A DNA stretch of 64,000 nucleotides from Perkinsus marinus ATCC 50983. Lineage: Eukaryota; Perkinsozoa; Perkinsida; Perkinsidae. The notes beneath the pieces are model-generated. The model made no database searches and was not told the DNA's origin. It saw only the letters and a program-made list of their open reading frames with translations. The stretch is taken from the NCBI RefSeq assembly GCF_000006405.1, contig NW_003210321.1:1-64000 (forward strand), given 5' to 3'. The translations under genes were made by a program, and so were the position numbers. This document shows positions 23,530-36,631 of this stretch, one piece after another (the first letter of the stretch is position 1; every line of letters begins with the position of its first letter).

Positions 23530-26500
23530 CTAGATCCCGTATAGTGAACCAAACAGCTGCCAACGTTGGGAGCACTCGAAAAACAGCTCAGAGCAGCGCA
23601 AATCGTCTAATAAGACTGCTATACTCGGGTTGCCTTGTGGGGACAAGAAATCCCACAATAGACGGTAGCCTCTCCCATCTAATGGTATTTACTCGAGGAA
23701 AGAAGTCGGCATACAATAGTGGAAGGAAGGCAAGCTTGAAATCCAGTGGCAGCAGTGTTGGTGAAATATCTTGATTGATGAGAAGTACTCCTACGAACAT
23801 TTACTAGATTCGATACGCACTACTCTAAAATCGGCTCCGAATGGCCGACAGAGTTCGTGTAGTATAGTGTACATATTACCGCTCACTCGTCTATGTCATG
23901 AGCAGTGATGGGGTCAGTATAGCGCTCAATGCGAATACCCCTTCACGTTGCTGTCGGCTTCGAATAACATGATTTCACTATATAGTCTTTTCTGTCGATA
24001 GTAAGGTAGCGATGACAGGCAACTTGCTATACTCATGCACCAAGCTAATGACCCAGGATGCTTTCAATAGTATAATTCCAACTTCACCTAATAAAACTGC
24101 GACAGAACCATTGAGATCCTCCCAGGAGTCGTCATTCAACGCTTAGTGGACTTTTTGTCGAAGCTCTCGAATTTGTACCTTCCCTGTCTGTGACATAATC
24201 AGTAGGATGTGCCCTTCCCAACGGTGGGAGCGCTCACACCACAGCGCTACGACGACACCGTCAATTTTAGTGACACTGAGTGGACACATCTTATTAAGAT
24301 TGGACTTGATAATACCTTTGGGAATCCATCGTCCCACTGAAAGAGTCCCAATGTAGCTAGGCAAACCCCTCCGCAGGACGAGTTACTAAATCCACCAGGA
24401 CGATAAGTGGTATCGAATAAGCAATTCTCTCATATAACAAGGTAGTACGTATATAATAAAACAGACACCTTTATCACTGCCAAGTCTACTATATCATATA
24501 TCGTAGTGAGAGTAATTACCGTGATACACGAAGACAACAATTGTATTGTGATCGTGACATGATCCAGAAGAAAAATATGCAACCCGTTATACTAACCCGC
24601 CGAACTCCAGCAGCACTTGATACTGTGTGCATTTCTCTAGAGATAACTTTGATCCAGTCAGGACTCCTGACATGCCTTCTGCTGTCACTTTCCCCACTCA
24701 GAGCCTCTAGCTACCCATTATACTACCAATGGTCGGCTCGCGCGGGCTCACTTCTATCCTCAAAGGAGCCGAGGAAGAGACCACCCAAAGCTAATGCCCA
24801 CCCCAAATTGCGGCATTCAGGCCATTCCTCATCACCACAGTACTTGAAAATTCCACTCTGTAGAGAGCCCATAAAGCTGCGGACTAACAAGAGTGTATTT
24901 CATAATGGTAGAGAACAAACCAACTACACATACACCACCTAACATTGATCAACCCAGTGACGGATACGCCCCAAGTCATCTACACTTTCATACGTCCCTC
25001 GCCAATATATCACGACTCCAGTCAAGTAGATACAGACGAGACACTCGACGCTCGTGACTGGCACTTCCCACCCCAACCGACAGCTCCCCCTCCTAAGAGC
25101 GATAGGCGTTTGAGCCCCATAGTAGGGTACTCGCCACGCAAATACACGATCTTCCACGAGCACATAATCATGAAAGATATTCCCCTGAAACCCACTTGTG
25201 ATTTTAATTCAACTACTTCCATTGCAATCCGATATCAACGTGGTCACAAGAGCAGGTGAAGATAACTAGAAACAGAGAAAATAGGTCGCTTGAAACAAGT
25301 TCACCACGCAGAAACGACAAGTAAAACAGACAAATGCAACATCAACGAATAGGGCAGTACAGCAGCACCTACGGCGGAACCAGGAGCAAGCTTCGACAAC
25401 CACAACTCACTGGAGGACCGGCTACTACGGAAATTCCATAATGAAAGAAACAACATACAGGCAGGATTGGTATACTTTGGTAATCACCACGTTATACCAG
25501 ACATTATGGTGAAACCGCGCCCAAAAGAAAGGTATTCGGAAAATAAAGGAAAAAATCAAGCATTAGGACCACAAACGATTTCGGCTCACATACGAACGGA
25601 TTGAACACCAGTAACAATAGCTCGCGAAGAGCACTCGAGAGAGCTATACGCTTAGGACTCGTCTTACGAGAATACACTGAGAAGTATTACAGTCACTGGG
25701 TGTACTAGTATAACAGGGACGGGAGAGCGACGCTCCACGTACAGACTACATCGACCGTAATGAGGAAAACAAGAAAACTTTTTGATATGATTATGATCAT
25801 TAATACACAATGCAACAACGAGTTGCATGAGCTACATTTACTAATACTTAGCGACATTCACACCCTCACCCACACCATGTCAACTGTCAAGAGAACTTTG
25901 GGGGATTGTACGTCGCATGAAACCACAAGAGGACACTACGAAAGATAGCAGCATTATGTTTCCTGCCGACCCTTCATACGCAAACAGACAGAGAAGTTAT
26001 TGCTGAGCAGACAAGTACAGAAACAAACGGCAAGTATCGCTGAGCTTCGAATGTGAGATATACATGAGACCATTGCTGGAGACTCACATTGGTCGCTATC
26101 ACCGAAAGACGGTAGACTACAATCACGAATAGGACGCATCATCCATCGAAGGAGAAACACTACCACGACAGAGGCCTGATGCAATTACTTGAACTATGCT
26201 GAAAGTGGTCTAATTTGTGGTATAAGAACACCGACGAAACCCGAACACTTGAAGGGAGAAAACGATTAGAATGAGAGAAGTGAACACCGTAGAGCTGCAG
26301 GTGAGAGCTATCATCTCAGTGCAGGATTGATATATCCACCGACGGGAATAGGTCTTCATAAAAATACGATGTGTTGACGGACTCAACTTACATATAATAC
26401 GACTCAGACCGAAAAGCCGGCATGTCCTCATCCGAACGATCGCTGGTGCAGAATAGGAGGTGCAGTAACTCCTGGAAACCGCCCATACAGCTTTGATGCT

Positions 26501-26602
26501 TCCCGGGGAATTCGGTGTCACGGGGCTCGAAGCTCAAGGAGCGGTTTAGATCCTAGTATAACAGCGAGAATTGATCAACGCTGAGAGATAGAGCTTACGT
26601 AC

Positions 26603-26987
26603 TTTGTAGCACTCCACAGGAATCACGGTCTCCAACAGCTGGGGATCCCCAAAAACGTCAGGAATTTCGTCCGCGAACGATATGGAGTGTTCCTTGGAAT
26701 GAGCAATAATTTCGTTACCTGAGGAAGGGTGAATAAGTAACGATCTAGAAGGCACTCAGCTGAAGAGAGCAATCGACTGGCTTGGGACTTTCGATACTCG
26801 GCACCCACACCCAACAGAGTATCGAACCGTTGCCCCCACAGATCTCACCGTTTCTATCCGATCGCACCGAGCGAGGCGAATTCAGGGAGTCCGCAGTGTC
26901 CACTGAGGATCTTCGAGAGACCAGGATTGGACGAGGGATTGCGGGTGACAAGTTGGACAACGACTCCGGCGAGCTGTCCTTTGCCAT
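26603..26987 (-). CDS. SFADE-motif protein B, 5' part
   Basis: Exon 1 26987-26849 starts at ATG (MAKDSSPESLSNLSPAIPRP) and is Ser/Pro-rich. Intron 26718-26848 follows, then exon 2 26718-26603, which encodes KEHSISFADEIPDVFG and VIPVECYK before a GTACGT donor. The join keeps frame. It is a paralogue of fragment A at 23.4 kb. Downstream exons were not found. Function is unknown; it is probably a disordered regulatory protein. Confidence 0.45.
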
Positions 26988-27211
26988 ATCTAGAAGATAT
27001 CTGGGATTTTTTTAACTATATAATAACACAGGCATATACCTCTACTCTCACATGACCCAGATGTCAAGTCAATTCTCTTCTGCGACGCGAACAATTTTCG
27101 GGCGAGCGCGATTTCTTTTCACTATCCTAGTTCAACTTGGAGCTGGGAAACCTCTTCACGTCATGCCGTTCGCAGTTGATGGAGGTTCTGTGATGGGAGT
27201 TTTGGCAATAT

Positions 27212-27327
27212 GTCACGGACGAGGGTGGATCTCACAAACCCATGTGGGAAGCAGTCCACGTCCGTGACGCATTCAGTGCCCGGGATAAAACACGGCTATA
27301 CCAATCAGCCACCGTGCAGATCCCGGG
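27212..27327. other. Two adjacent inverted repeats, possible structured RNA
   Basis: GTCACGGACG (27212-27221) is exactly complementary to CGTCCGTGAC (27259-27268). Directly after it, CCCGGGAT (27279-27286) pairs with ATCCCGGG (27320-27327), with an inner CACGG/CCGTG pair. An A-run of about ten bases follows at 27351. No known RNA family was recognised. Confidence 0.35.
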
Positions 27328-28180
27328 TGAATGCCCCCCATCTCAGATAGAAAAAAAAAATATGAACACCGTCACACCCAAGATAGCTCGTCTGAGGCCT
27401 AACTAAGAGTGCTTGAGGGTTTCCAACAGGAATTCTCAAGCACTCTGGGGGAACTTTCTCTGTTCTTGGGTGTGTGGTCCGAAGGTGATCAGACTGGATC
27501 ACTGCTTTAGCAACGACTTGACGTCTTGCTTTTCTCTTAAAATTCCGTCATCTGTCTTTCGGCTATCCGTGAACTTGCTCTCTTGGGAGACCTTCACACT
27601 CACTCCAGATGTGTATCACGGACACCAGTAGAGACACAGGTCGATGGTAGAGATGGATTACCAACTGCAGCTTTAGGGTAGCTCGCTTACTCTCGGATCT
27701 TGGCATTGTCTACGAGAGCAGATGCGACCTGATATAATGATAGATGCGATTAAATACAGACTGAATAGCAACAGTTTCACCATGGCGCCTCGAGAGAGAT
27801 CCCTCCACAGGCTAGGGTGGTGGCCAGTGCTTTGGTGAGGCCGTACGCTTAGTCTAAGTAGGGTTGTCCTACGCAGATCGGTGATGTTGTCGAGTTCTCC
27901 TGAGGGAGTTCGCTAGTCGGGTATAGTAAGAGCTGCTCTCTCACAGTGAGACCCCAGCCCCTTTGTCGTACGTTGGATGTTCCCATAGCTGCTCTGATAC
28001 TGTGTGTGTTGTGTTGTAGTTATAAGTGCTGCTACAGGGAGGAGTCGCGATCGACTGTCAGCATGTGCTGTGATGAGGGATAAAAGTCAATCTTGAAATT
28101 AGAGGTCATCTGCCCACTAGTTATTCGTATCTATCTAGGCAGTATCCGTCTACTCGTCAGTGGACTCGAGCAGTTGTAGT

Positions 28181-31100
28181 ATGTCATCCCTAGTCAGAGG
28201 AGTACGATGGAGGACGAGGCCGCCGGCAGTCTCCAGTCGATACCTCCTGCAGACGATCGCTCGTGTTAGTTCAAAGGAAGGAGGAGATCCATTCACAGAT
28301 CAACACATGCTTGTCGCTAGACTGAGGTCGGAGGAGTTCGCCAAAAGTGTTACGAAGTTCCATCAAGAGCTACTACGACTGGTAGTATTATCTTGTCTGT
28401 CACCATTGATAGCATAACGCGATTGAGTTATGATGGCCATATTGACAGCTAGCCTCTCTCAACGGAATAGTAGCCGTGTCGTTACTCCTACGGAATGTAA
28501 CGTAGCGCTGCTATGCTTGTGTGAAGTCCTCGGAAAGCCTTGATGGACGCATTGTAATACTCTCACTCTCCCTAAAAGCGTGAGACTGTGTATACACGCA
28601 AGTCTACTCACGAGTACACTGCGTGTCCATTGTTGAGTCGTCGCAGGGCCGGCCGGCGAGTCAGGCACCCCCCTATAGGTGACCACTGGAGCTAGCCGTA
28701 ACATGGGCCCATCACTATGGCCTATAGTGGCCAATATAACAGCTAAGCACCATCAACAGGAGGCCTTACCCGACCAAGTAATGATATAGACGCTATCAAC
28801 TCTATATGTTCCGGCTAGGTCGTCACAGAGATCCTGGATGTTGTTGGGCGGACCCACACCTCTTGGGGTGGGCGGCTAGCCGCCTATGCTATCGGCTCCT
28901 TCGCTAAAGTAGTAGTGGTGCCTCGATTGGTCGTTCGTATTATCCTTAAGCAACATGTGTTGGTGACAATATGAAAAAATTCGAGGAAATTATGGGAGGT
29001 TGTTGTTTATTTCCGTAAATTCCTACCCAAATTGGTAAGTAAAATTCTATAACTCTTGACATCAGCTGAGGAAAGGACATATATTCCAACACTGTCGTTA
29101 GCCCGACTATTACCCTAGTGTAGTCGTTGCTGATCGTGAGTGTCCTTGTGTCAGCTCTGCCGATTGAATCCGAGGCTCATAAGCATCCTAGGTCCCCTCC
29201 TGGACCACCATGTAGCCTCCCCTATGGGCTCTACTTGGACGGATGTTGAGGGTATCTGTCTACGTCTATATCATATTTATAAGAAGGATGTAAGTCGGCG
29301 GTCTAGTTAACGATATATTCTTTACTGTTGAGTCCGCACCGTCCTATTGTGTAGTAGAACGATGCATCACTGAGAGGGAGGGGAAAATATGCACATAGTC
29401 TACAACGCGTGTTGATGAAAATATCAGAATTTTGAAGAAACTCTAATTGATTCCTGTACAATCCTATTCCAATTTATATGTGAATTACTATAGCTGAGGA
29501 AACTACTGACAAAAGCTAACATTGGGAGGTGCTTTCTATCCTGATGCTAGGAAACGGTCTGCTTTCCTTCAGCCTGACGGAGACTCGTTCATTCATATCT
29601 TCTTGCCATCCCTGTGCAAGCGGCTCCGAGCTGCCCTTCATGGCAATGGTCCTCTCCCTATCGCTACCGAGCTGGACGGCATCCTCAACCTCACAGCCCT
29701 ACTAGGCCATCAAGGAGTCGATACTAGTATGCTAGTTGTGGAGCTCCTGGAGAGAGTCCAAGCTAAGGGGCAGTCCATGGCTGTTGTCCATGCGTGTAAG
29801 TTACAGTAATCAGGGTTTAGGGTATGACAAGTAACTGTGGAACTTACCACTGATACCGATTGGATAAATTTGCTGCTCTCAGGTCTGAGCTTGGCTGAAT
29901 CCACGGCTGGCCTCCGGCCGCTCATCGCGAGGTGCATACTCGTATTGGACTATAAGGACCTGCGGAGGGCCAAGGAGGTGGCGACCCTTCTTAGTCTTCT
30001 GAGTTCGACTCCTGATAGCGAACACTTTCAAGCGGCGAAGCTACATTTGGTGAGAGTAGCTCTGAGGGTCACCACTGGGCATCGCCGTGATGCCAGTTAC
30101 AGTCTCCTGTATTACAAGGGCAAGGTGAAGGCTTATCGGAAAACGGAGTGGCCCTGTTGGCCCGCTCTCTGGCCGGCATCGGCCAGGCCGATGGGACCGC
30201 AGTCGAACTAGAAAGTATTCGGCAGGTGATCCATCCTGTATAGGAGCTGATCTTCAGGCGTTGTCTGGAGGCTCGGCACGAGGGTGTTCGGAACGACTCT
30301 GAAGGGACTACCTGCTCCTAGCGTTATAGCGTTCATGAGGGCAGGTGGGCAGGCTGGTAGGACGTATACGGCGAGCATTGATCGCATTCTTCCAGTCACA
30401 TGGTGTACCGAGGAGGGTAACCTCAGCGATGATACTGTGCAGTTCTTCGACAACCTAGGCCCTTACCTCCTAGAGAGGCAGTATCCACCCGATGCTCCTC
30501 CAAGCTGTAGTGACCTGATCACAGTAGCTGCTAGTCTTGCTAGGATGGGCCATAAGGATGTACATAGGGCCATCGTGTTAGTACCATCGGAGAGCTGCTG
30601 ACTTTGGCAATAGAAGTTATGGAGTTGTACTGAGCGCCTCTAGGTGCCCTTACTGGTTATAGTATCCTCCCTACTCCGGCCGCATGTCCGACGATTAACA
30701 GCAGTCCAGTGCATAGCGTTGATATCATCGTATTCAAGGCTAGACCAAAGGGAGGTGAGGTGCCTCTGTCGTTACTGCCTATCTTTTCCTAGGCGGACTT
30801 CCTAACCTTGGTCTCGCATAGACTAATGATATGCGACGCCCAAGGGGACACCACGCCGGGAGTGTTCGAGCTCACCTCGAGTATAGAGAGTGTGCGGAGG
30901 CGACGGCAGCGGCATGGTAGGTCGGCGGTCGCCTGGATAGTGGGGTCTTGAAGCGTGTGAGCAGAGGCTCTGCCAAGGCCTAGCAGTGGCGAAGGAGTGA
31001 CCATGGACCAGCTATGTATCGCTGTGTCCTCTCTGGGGGCGATGGACGTCGTCAGCCCCGATTTCGCGTAAGCCCAGTAGTACCGTAGTTAGTGAGGCTC

Positions 31101-32127
31101 TCCTCAGGCGTTGGGTGACGACGAAGGTTCGGAGGTATCCTGTAGATCAGATCACCACCAGCAACGTGAGGGACATTATTGTAGGCCTGTCTAGGACAGG
31201 CAAGACGGACGTAACTGGGGCTAGTCGCTATTCTGGGGGTGTTGGCTCATGATTACCTCTGTGGTATCTAGCCAGTAGTAGCTCATCTCATTGCAGTACA
31301 GGATCACGTGTATGGTCGATGCTCCTTCATATTGCAGGCTGTACTATTCGATCTGCTGCTGGGCACCCTTCAACTGGAATCTGCCTCTGAGGTTGTCCTA
31401 GCGGCCGTGGTCAGTGCCCTCCGACATGTGGGATACCGGAAGGTAAGAGAAGGATGCACTATCACCCTCAAGGGAGATGCTTCTCCCTCCTCAGGTTGAC
31501 TTCATCAAGTCAGCCGTGTCGGCGACCCGAGACCCGGTGGCGGCAGCCTTGGTCTATCATGCATTATCCGCCCTGGACCTGGCCATGGTAGGAGGCAGTA
31601 CAGGGTGTGCAGGGTATGATTGAACACCTCAGGAGGTAGATAGTGGAGACATGCCTGGTCTAGACCGGCTCGTTGAGGCCAAGAATATCACACCTATCGC
31701 TTTGTCGGGGGCTATGGAGTACTTTGTGAGGACGCACCTCGGCAGTGAAAGGCCTTCGTTGGAGAGCATGCGGAAGGGCTTCATCGCGGTACGTTCGAGA
31801 AGGGGTTCTTGCCTGTAGTATCTTCAGGCACACCCGACGAGTCCGCTGATGACTGCTGTGGCTGTATACCTCCCACACTTGCTACACACTGGCGATCTGG
31901 AGCTTGTGAGGGCTCTGCATGCCCTAGTCATGCGAGCGAAACCGGGGTTTGCCAAGAGCCCGCCTACGCCGAAAACGATAGTCAGTGAGGTCCAGCATTG
32001 TGTGTCTCGGGTTCGCTATGGACAGGGGGGTCCGGCTGCGGCTACAGACTGTCGACGGGTGTGGATCACTCGAGAGGCCGGCATGGAGCTCTACACTGAT
32101 GGTGTGGCGTCTGTGACTATGGGATGA
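28181..32127 (+). CDS. Large multi-exon gene, possible helical-repeat protein
   Basis: The ATG at 28181 opens an Arg-rich, acid-poor N-terminus (MSSLVRGVRWRTRPP) typical of a mitochondrial targeting peptide. Further exons near 28450-28540, 29560-29800, 29882-30120, 30240-30600, 31300-31450 and 31660-32120 encode Leu/Ala-rich amphipathic helices such as LDGILNLTALLGHQG and RRAKEVATLLSLLSS. The overall look is that of alpha-helical repeat proteins used in organelle RNA metabolism in alveolates. This is inference from composition; no catalytic motif was seen. It may be more than one gene. Two copies of the dispersed repeat lie in apparent introns. Confidence 0.4.
28951..29094 (+). mobile_element. 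Dispersed intronic repeat, copy 2
   Basis: Matches the family over ACATGTGTTGGTGACAATAT at the start and ATATATTCCAACACTG at the end. The 5' terminal part is missing. It lies in a non-coding gap of the 28-32 kb gene. Confidence 0.75.
29368..29505 (+). mobile_element. Dispersed intronic repeat, copy 3, diverged
   Basis: Begins CACTGAGAGGG...ATATGCACATAGTC and ends near CTGAGGAAACTACTG. It is the most diverged copy, 270 bp after copy 2. Confidence 0.6.
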
Positions 32128-32270
32128 TCGGGTCACTGACCTCACCATGTTTCTGATATAATCAGTTTCTGCATGAGCCCTTCTCGCTTGAGGAAAATAA
32201 TGGGAGGGGTGGACGATTCCTCTAGGGAGGCATGTGGTAGTTCGATAGTGCATGTGTTAATTTTACCGCT

Positions 32271-32690
32271 ATGTCCCCCTCTAACATCACCGCGGTGGAG
32301 GTGAACGTCCAGTATTTGCGGATAGTAGACAAACCAATGGCAGAGAGGACCACGAGTCGAAGGTCGTCATCAGCGACAGCAGGCAGCTTGGTGAGATGCT
32401 AGTTGGAATGGTCTGTTCATGTCCATGTTGGGGACTGGCGGAGGGCTCTTTACTACTGTTTTTAGGCCAAGGATGGACGAGTGTATCTGGCCCTCACGAT
32501 TAAGGGCTCTGGAGTGGTGGCCAATACAGAGGCAGTCGTAATAAGAAGGGAGCCTACTTGTCCAACCTCCCTGATAACCCCATCAGGAGATGAATGCTGA
32601 GAGCCTACTGCTCGACTTCAGCAGTCAACCGCATCTGCACTTGCCTGTGGGAGATGCCCTCTCCTCCATGCAGGGCGACAAGGACAAGTG
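32271..32690 (+). CDS. Possible C2-like segment, 5' part of the DysF gene
   Basis: The ATG at 32271 opens ITAVEVNVQYLRIVDK. Later stretches encode DGRVYLALTIKGSGVV (32470-32535) and SLLLDFSSQPHLHLPVGDAL (32595-32670). The alternation of beta-strand-like segments resembles a C2 domain (VxVxxLxxxD, VxLxL, LxLxVxD). Intron positions are unclear, and it could be a separate small gene. Its position directly upstream of the DysF membrane protein on the same strand makes a single ferlin-like gene possible. This is inference. Confidence 0.3.
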
Positions 32691-33267
32691 AGCTCGGGCG
32701 TGGTGGCTTGTGGAAGGATGTGTTCGTTGTAGGGCTCCTGCCAGTCTGTTTTTGCGCCTATTCCAGAACCTTCGTAGCAGGAAGGGCGAACAGCAAGGGA
32801 AGTCGCCGAGACTGGTAGGATTGGGGGAAGGCGTGGTATGGTTGATATCGTGAAGGGCAGGTGATTGCGGCGGAGGGGGAGCTTCCTGTTACCGCTTTAT
32901 GTGAAGAGCCGTCAGTGCAGAGGGATGGTGAGCGGATAACCCGACAAGATAGCAGGGACACGGACACTTTGGAACGTGAGATTCATTTTCTCTGTCCTCC
33001 ATTCACGCGCTTGCGGGGGGAATTGAGTTGTGGGGAACCCTGAGAGGTGTGGCCCTCGGAAGGCTGATGTGGGGCTTGCATAGCCATACTCGCTAGAGAT
33101 CCCCAGGGGCCGGGCCTAACTGGCCACCTCTCCATGTGCTTAGCGATATTGCATAGGTGAAATTGAACTGTACCACTGGCTGGTTGGTCGTGTGGAAGGT
33201 GCTTGTCGGCGTTCAGGTACAACAGAAGCAGAGCTGTGGTCAACTGATGGTCAGCGTCTAGTGGCAG

Positions 33268-35497
33268 TTGTCGGCATCAAGGCTGGCTTGGTCGAGGGAG
33301 GCCCTAAGACACCTCGAAGTAGCAGACAAACGGCTGCCAAGGGTGAGGACCTCTCCAAGGGATTCACTGCTGGACTTGTTGTCTTCAGTTTCAGTGAACC
33401 CACTGGTGGCCGCCTCTAGCCGTCAGACGAGCCCACGCGAGCTCGAGAGTGAAGATGAGGTAGCGCGCGCCACGATTGCTGCTGCATTACGACTAAGAGG
33501 AATCTTTCAGGCATGTGTGGGGGATGCCTCGGTGATCTCTCCTCAGCTGGAGGGGAGGAAGCTCCTTCGTGAGATTACTGATAAGTTCAGCGTAACGTCC
33601 AATGCTGGACAGGGGCGTGTCTATAATGCTGATGGGGTAGGCGGCGATGGCAAGGGGAAGGTGGGTCGGCTGTCGGTGGGTCAGAGGTTGAAAGCGATAC
33701 ACATAGGATACGAGTCGGACACGTGGCGTAGCGACAGCTATAACGGGTCCAGCTAGCATGAAGGAGTACTATGACCAGATGCAGCGGTGGAGTCTCATGT
33801 GTGGTAGGTCTACTGTACTGGGCTGGTAACCTCACCTTGGGGCAGGCCCTTATAGGGAGATCCACGATACGGTGCATGATATTGTTCATTGGAAGGGCGA
33901 CACTGCTAGGACGTGGCTGTTCCTGCTTATTGCGACCATCGCTTGTCTACACCCAAGGTAGGTCTCCTCTAGAGACCAAGCTCAGCATGTGAGCTTGGTC
34001 TGTGCAGGTGGGTGCTGCCTTCGCTGCCTTGGGCGGCGGTTGGGTTTTGGTATATGCGGCTTATCAAGGGTATACAGGAAACAGCAGTGCGACAGGGCGG
34101 AAGGAGGTCTTCGGCAAATGCTAAGGAGGGGGGAGGTCACAAGCGCGATCCTGAGAAGAGCGCGGAGAGCGGTAGGAGGGTCCAACTCGGTTGTTGATGT
34201 AGACCTTGGCTGGGTAGTAGGCGCTACTGGGGTCTACGACTGGGTGCAGAAGATCCAGGACAAGCAGAGAGAGGTTGAGCTCAACTTGCAGTACAACCAT
34301 ACGGTCACCCAACACGGACTGAAGATGTTGGAGAAATTCCGTAATGTGAACCCTAGGGAGGCCTTGGTAAGCTGGTGAGAGCTCATGGGGGCGTAGATCT
34401 GTTCAAGGTCATGAGCTCGATAGCGGCGATTCCTCTTACCTTTGGTCTCCTTATTGTGCCCTTCAACTACGTACTACTTGTACTTATCTACGCCACTTTG
34501 GGGTATAACATGCTCTCGGGAGAAATGGCTGAGAACCTCCGCATGTAGGGCGGGGTCGTCTGTGAGGTCGTCATGTAGTAGGTCTACAGGTTCATGGCTC
34601 ATCATTTCGAGAGTGTCACGGGCCGGTTCTTGTCGAGATCGGCATCGGCTAGGCAGCTTGTGGAGTAGCCGATGATCAGGTGTTGATGATAATGTCAACG
34701 GTGCTGTCTATAGGATCGTACAAACTGTGAGTGAGGAGACCCCTCGAGCGAGGCAGCCTCCACCGGCTCCTATTGTGAAGCATGAGCGCCGATCTCCCAG
34801 TGGTGACACATCAGGAGTGGCGTCATCGGCTGAATTAGTACGAACTAAATCCAGTTATGATAAGGTAGGGGAGTCTTCTGACCTTCCGTTGGAGGGTCGA
34901 AGTCATGAACAGATACGCCTCTTTGTGACTTACGAGAATCAGCGTTGGTGGGTGACTGGTGGCTGGGGTCATCACCTCTTTGCAGGGGAGCGCTCGGCCT
35001 GGAGCGATGAGTATGGGCAGTTCTACTGTCCAAAGGAGTCCTTCCAACTCCCTAAGGGCCCAGGCCGATGGGAGTGGACGAGTCTATGGTAGTAGTAGGC
35101 AACATAAGGTCTATTGGGCTCCCCTGTATTAGGTATGTGGATCGGAGTGCTGATGGAGACGTCGAAGGTTGGGAGTATGTACGGTGGGCCTTTGAGTGAT
35201 GATAGTTTATGATGTCGACTAGGGCTTTATGACCTGTTGTGGTTTGGTCGCTATTCCTCCCTCTCGGGTTTTTTGATGGTATGAGTGGTCCCTATCAGAT
35301 ACGCTGTATCATTCACCGCGGCTAATGAAGAGGGTTTCCACTCGGACATGCGGAGATCAGATGTTGTGAGGCGTAGGAGATGGTGTCGACGCTGCAGGAT
35401 GGTGCCTGGCTCGGACATTGAGCCTGCTGGGCCCAGTCCTAAGGCGGCCACCATTGAATCGATTCCCCAGATGAAGCGGCATATATCTTCTGTTTGA
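33268..35497 (+). CDS. Multi-pass membrane protein with C-terminal DysF domain
   Basis: Exons: about 33268-33679, 33732-33798, 33856-33957, 34008-34171, 34221-34366, 34408-34544, 34590-34664, 34714-35088, 35133-35195 and 35299-35497. Frame is kept throughout, with introns of 41-103 nt. A hydrophobic pair (TWLFLLIATIACLHP, then LPSLPWAAVGFWYM) follows a soluble N-terminus. A second membrane hairpin (LTFGLLIVPFNYVLLVLIYA) lies near 34440-34500. The C-terminus is a DysF domain: YENQRWW, WSDEYG, GRWEWTSLWYVDRS, GWEYVRWAFE and the closing DVVRRRRWCRRCR. The layout recalls fungal Pex30-type ER/peroxisome proteins and ferlin C-termini. The true start lies upstream and is not fixed. Confidence 0.75.
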
Positions 35498-36631
35498 ACA
35501 CTATGTGTGTATACTTACACTCTGACGTGTGTTGCGGCCTGAGTGGGGAGTTGTGGAAAGGGAATCGTATTTCCTTCGTTTGCCCATGTATATAGCGACA
35601 ACAGCACTATACTGTTGTTTATGCTGAAATAACCGCTGGGAGGTGCCTCCTCTTTAGTGGTATAGTAAGTGAGGTCAGGTTGTTACAGGGAGCTTGTAGA
35701 GGCTTGTAGAGGGATGTGTATCCCCCAGATTGGCTCAGAGCCAGTGCCATTGATTAATAATAACGAAGAGGTGCCATGGGTTGTCAGGCGTGACGTTATG
35801 CAGCGGTACTGTGCTATCGACATATCCAACTGCGGTTCCAAGGCGGAGGCATTGGAGCTTTCCCTTATGTGGGGTGGTCTCGATGTTCTGAGTTGAGCCT
35901 GCCTTTCTTGGAGCACTCAGTCGAGGGTTAGGAGACGAGGCTTCGGCTGAGGGTGGGCGTTTCTTGGGATGTGGGCAACACGGCCATTGAATACCTGTTT
36001 CGACAGCCCCAAGGATCGGTTGGTTCATCGTTATACAGTAATTGTCCGCTTTGACTGCAATGCTTTCCTGATGTAAATCTCGCTCGCCCGAGCGCATTTG
36101 TGAAACGGTTCACTGCTGAAATGTGTTGGAGATTAGCGGCTCGAGGTTTAGAGGAGAGGTGCTGATTGTGTCCAGTGGGAGAGCTACTGCTATCCTCACT
36201 CTACCTTTCCATGTGGACAGAATATCCGTCTTTATCATTTTCCTAAGGTGAGAGCTGTGATACTGCGACTAGGGATCGAACCTGGGTCTTTTAGATGACA
36301 CAGGGTCGACGGTCCGACTGGATGCACTCGGGAGTTTTTGCTTTGTTGCTGTGTGTCTGACAAATTATCGCCAAGCCGCTGAGATGCCTAACGTCATCCA
36401 GATCGATGATATGTTGCACTCGAGAGGTGATGGGCTAATGCGACCCAGCATCATCCGTTCCTAGCATTGCAGGGTGGTGTTATGGTAGCAGAGCTTACTG
36501 TGATTACTCTGAGGGTATCGGCCACTGTAGAGCAGCATGCATGAGGGTGTCGGGGTGTTCACTGTGATCAATTTCCTCATGATCATTTTGTGTTGAATGT
36601 TGTCAATTGGCGCCGAGTTATCGTACTGATG
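35498..36631. other. Intergenic, one weak ORF and one T-arm relic
   Basis: A plus-strand ORF at 35669-35896 contains VMQRYCAIDISNCGSKAEAL, which could be an exon of an unknown gene. A tRNA T-arm-like sequence lies on the minus strand near 36262-36280. Nothing else was recognised. Confidence 0.35.

Larger units (their letters stand above)
20940..28180. other. Gene-poor region
   Basis: About 7 kb with stops in all frames and only short ORFs. Apart from two SFADE-motif fragments (23.4 and 26.7 kb) and an inverted-repeat element near 27.3 kb, no gene, RNA or repeat family was recognised. A minus-strand ORF at 21055-21390 and plus-strand ORFs at 24541 and 24945 have no visible homology. The region may hold lineage-specific genes, long untranslated regions or an unrecognised non-coding RNA. 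Confidence 0.4.

Noticed and set aside
36255-36320. Possible suppressor-like tRNA on the minus strand
   Set aside because: The anticodon stem needs an eight-base loop or mismatches, the T stem has a mismatch and no acceptor pairs form.
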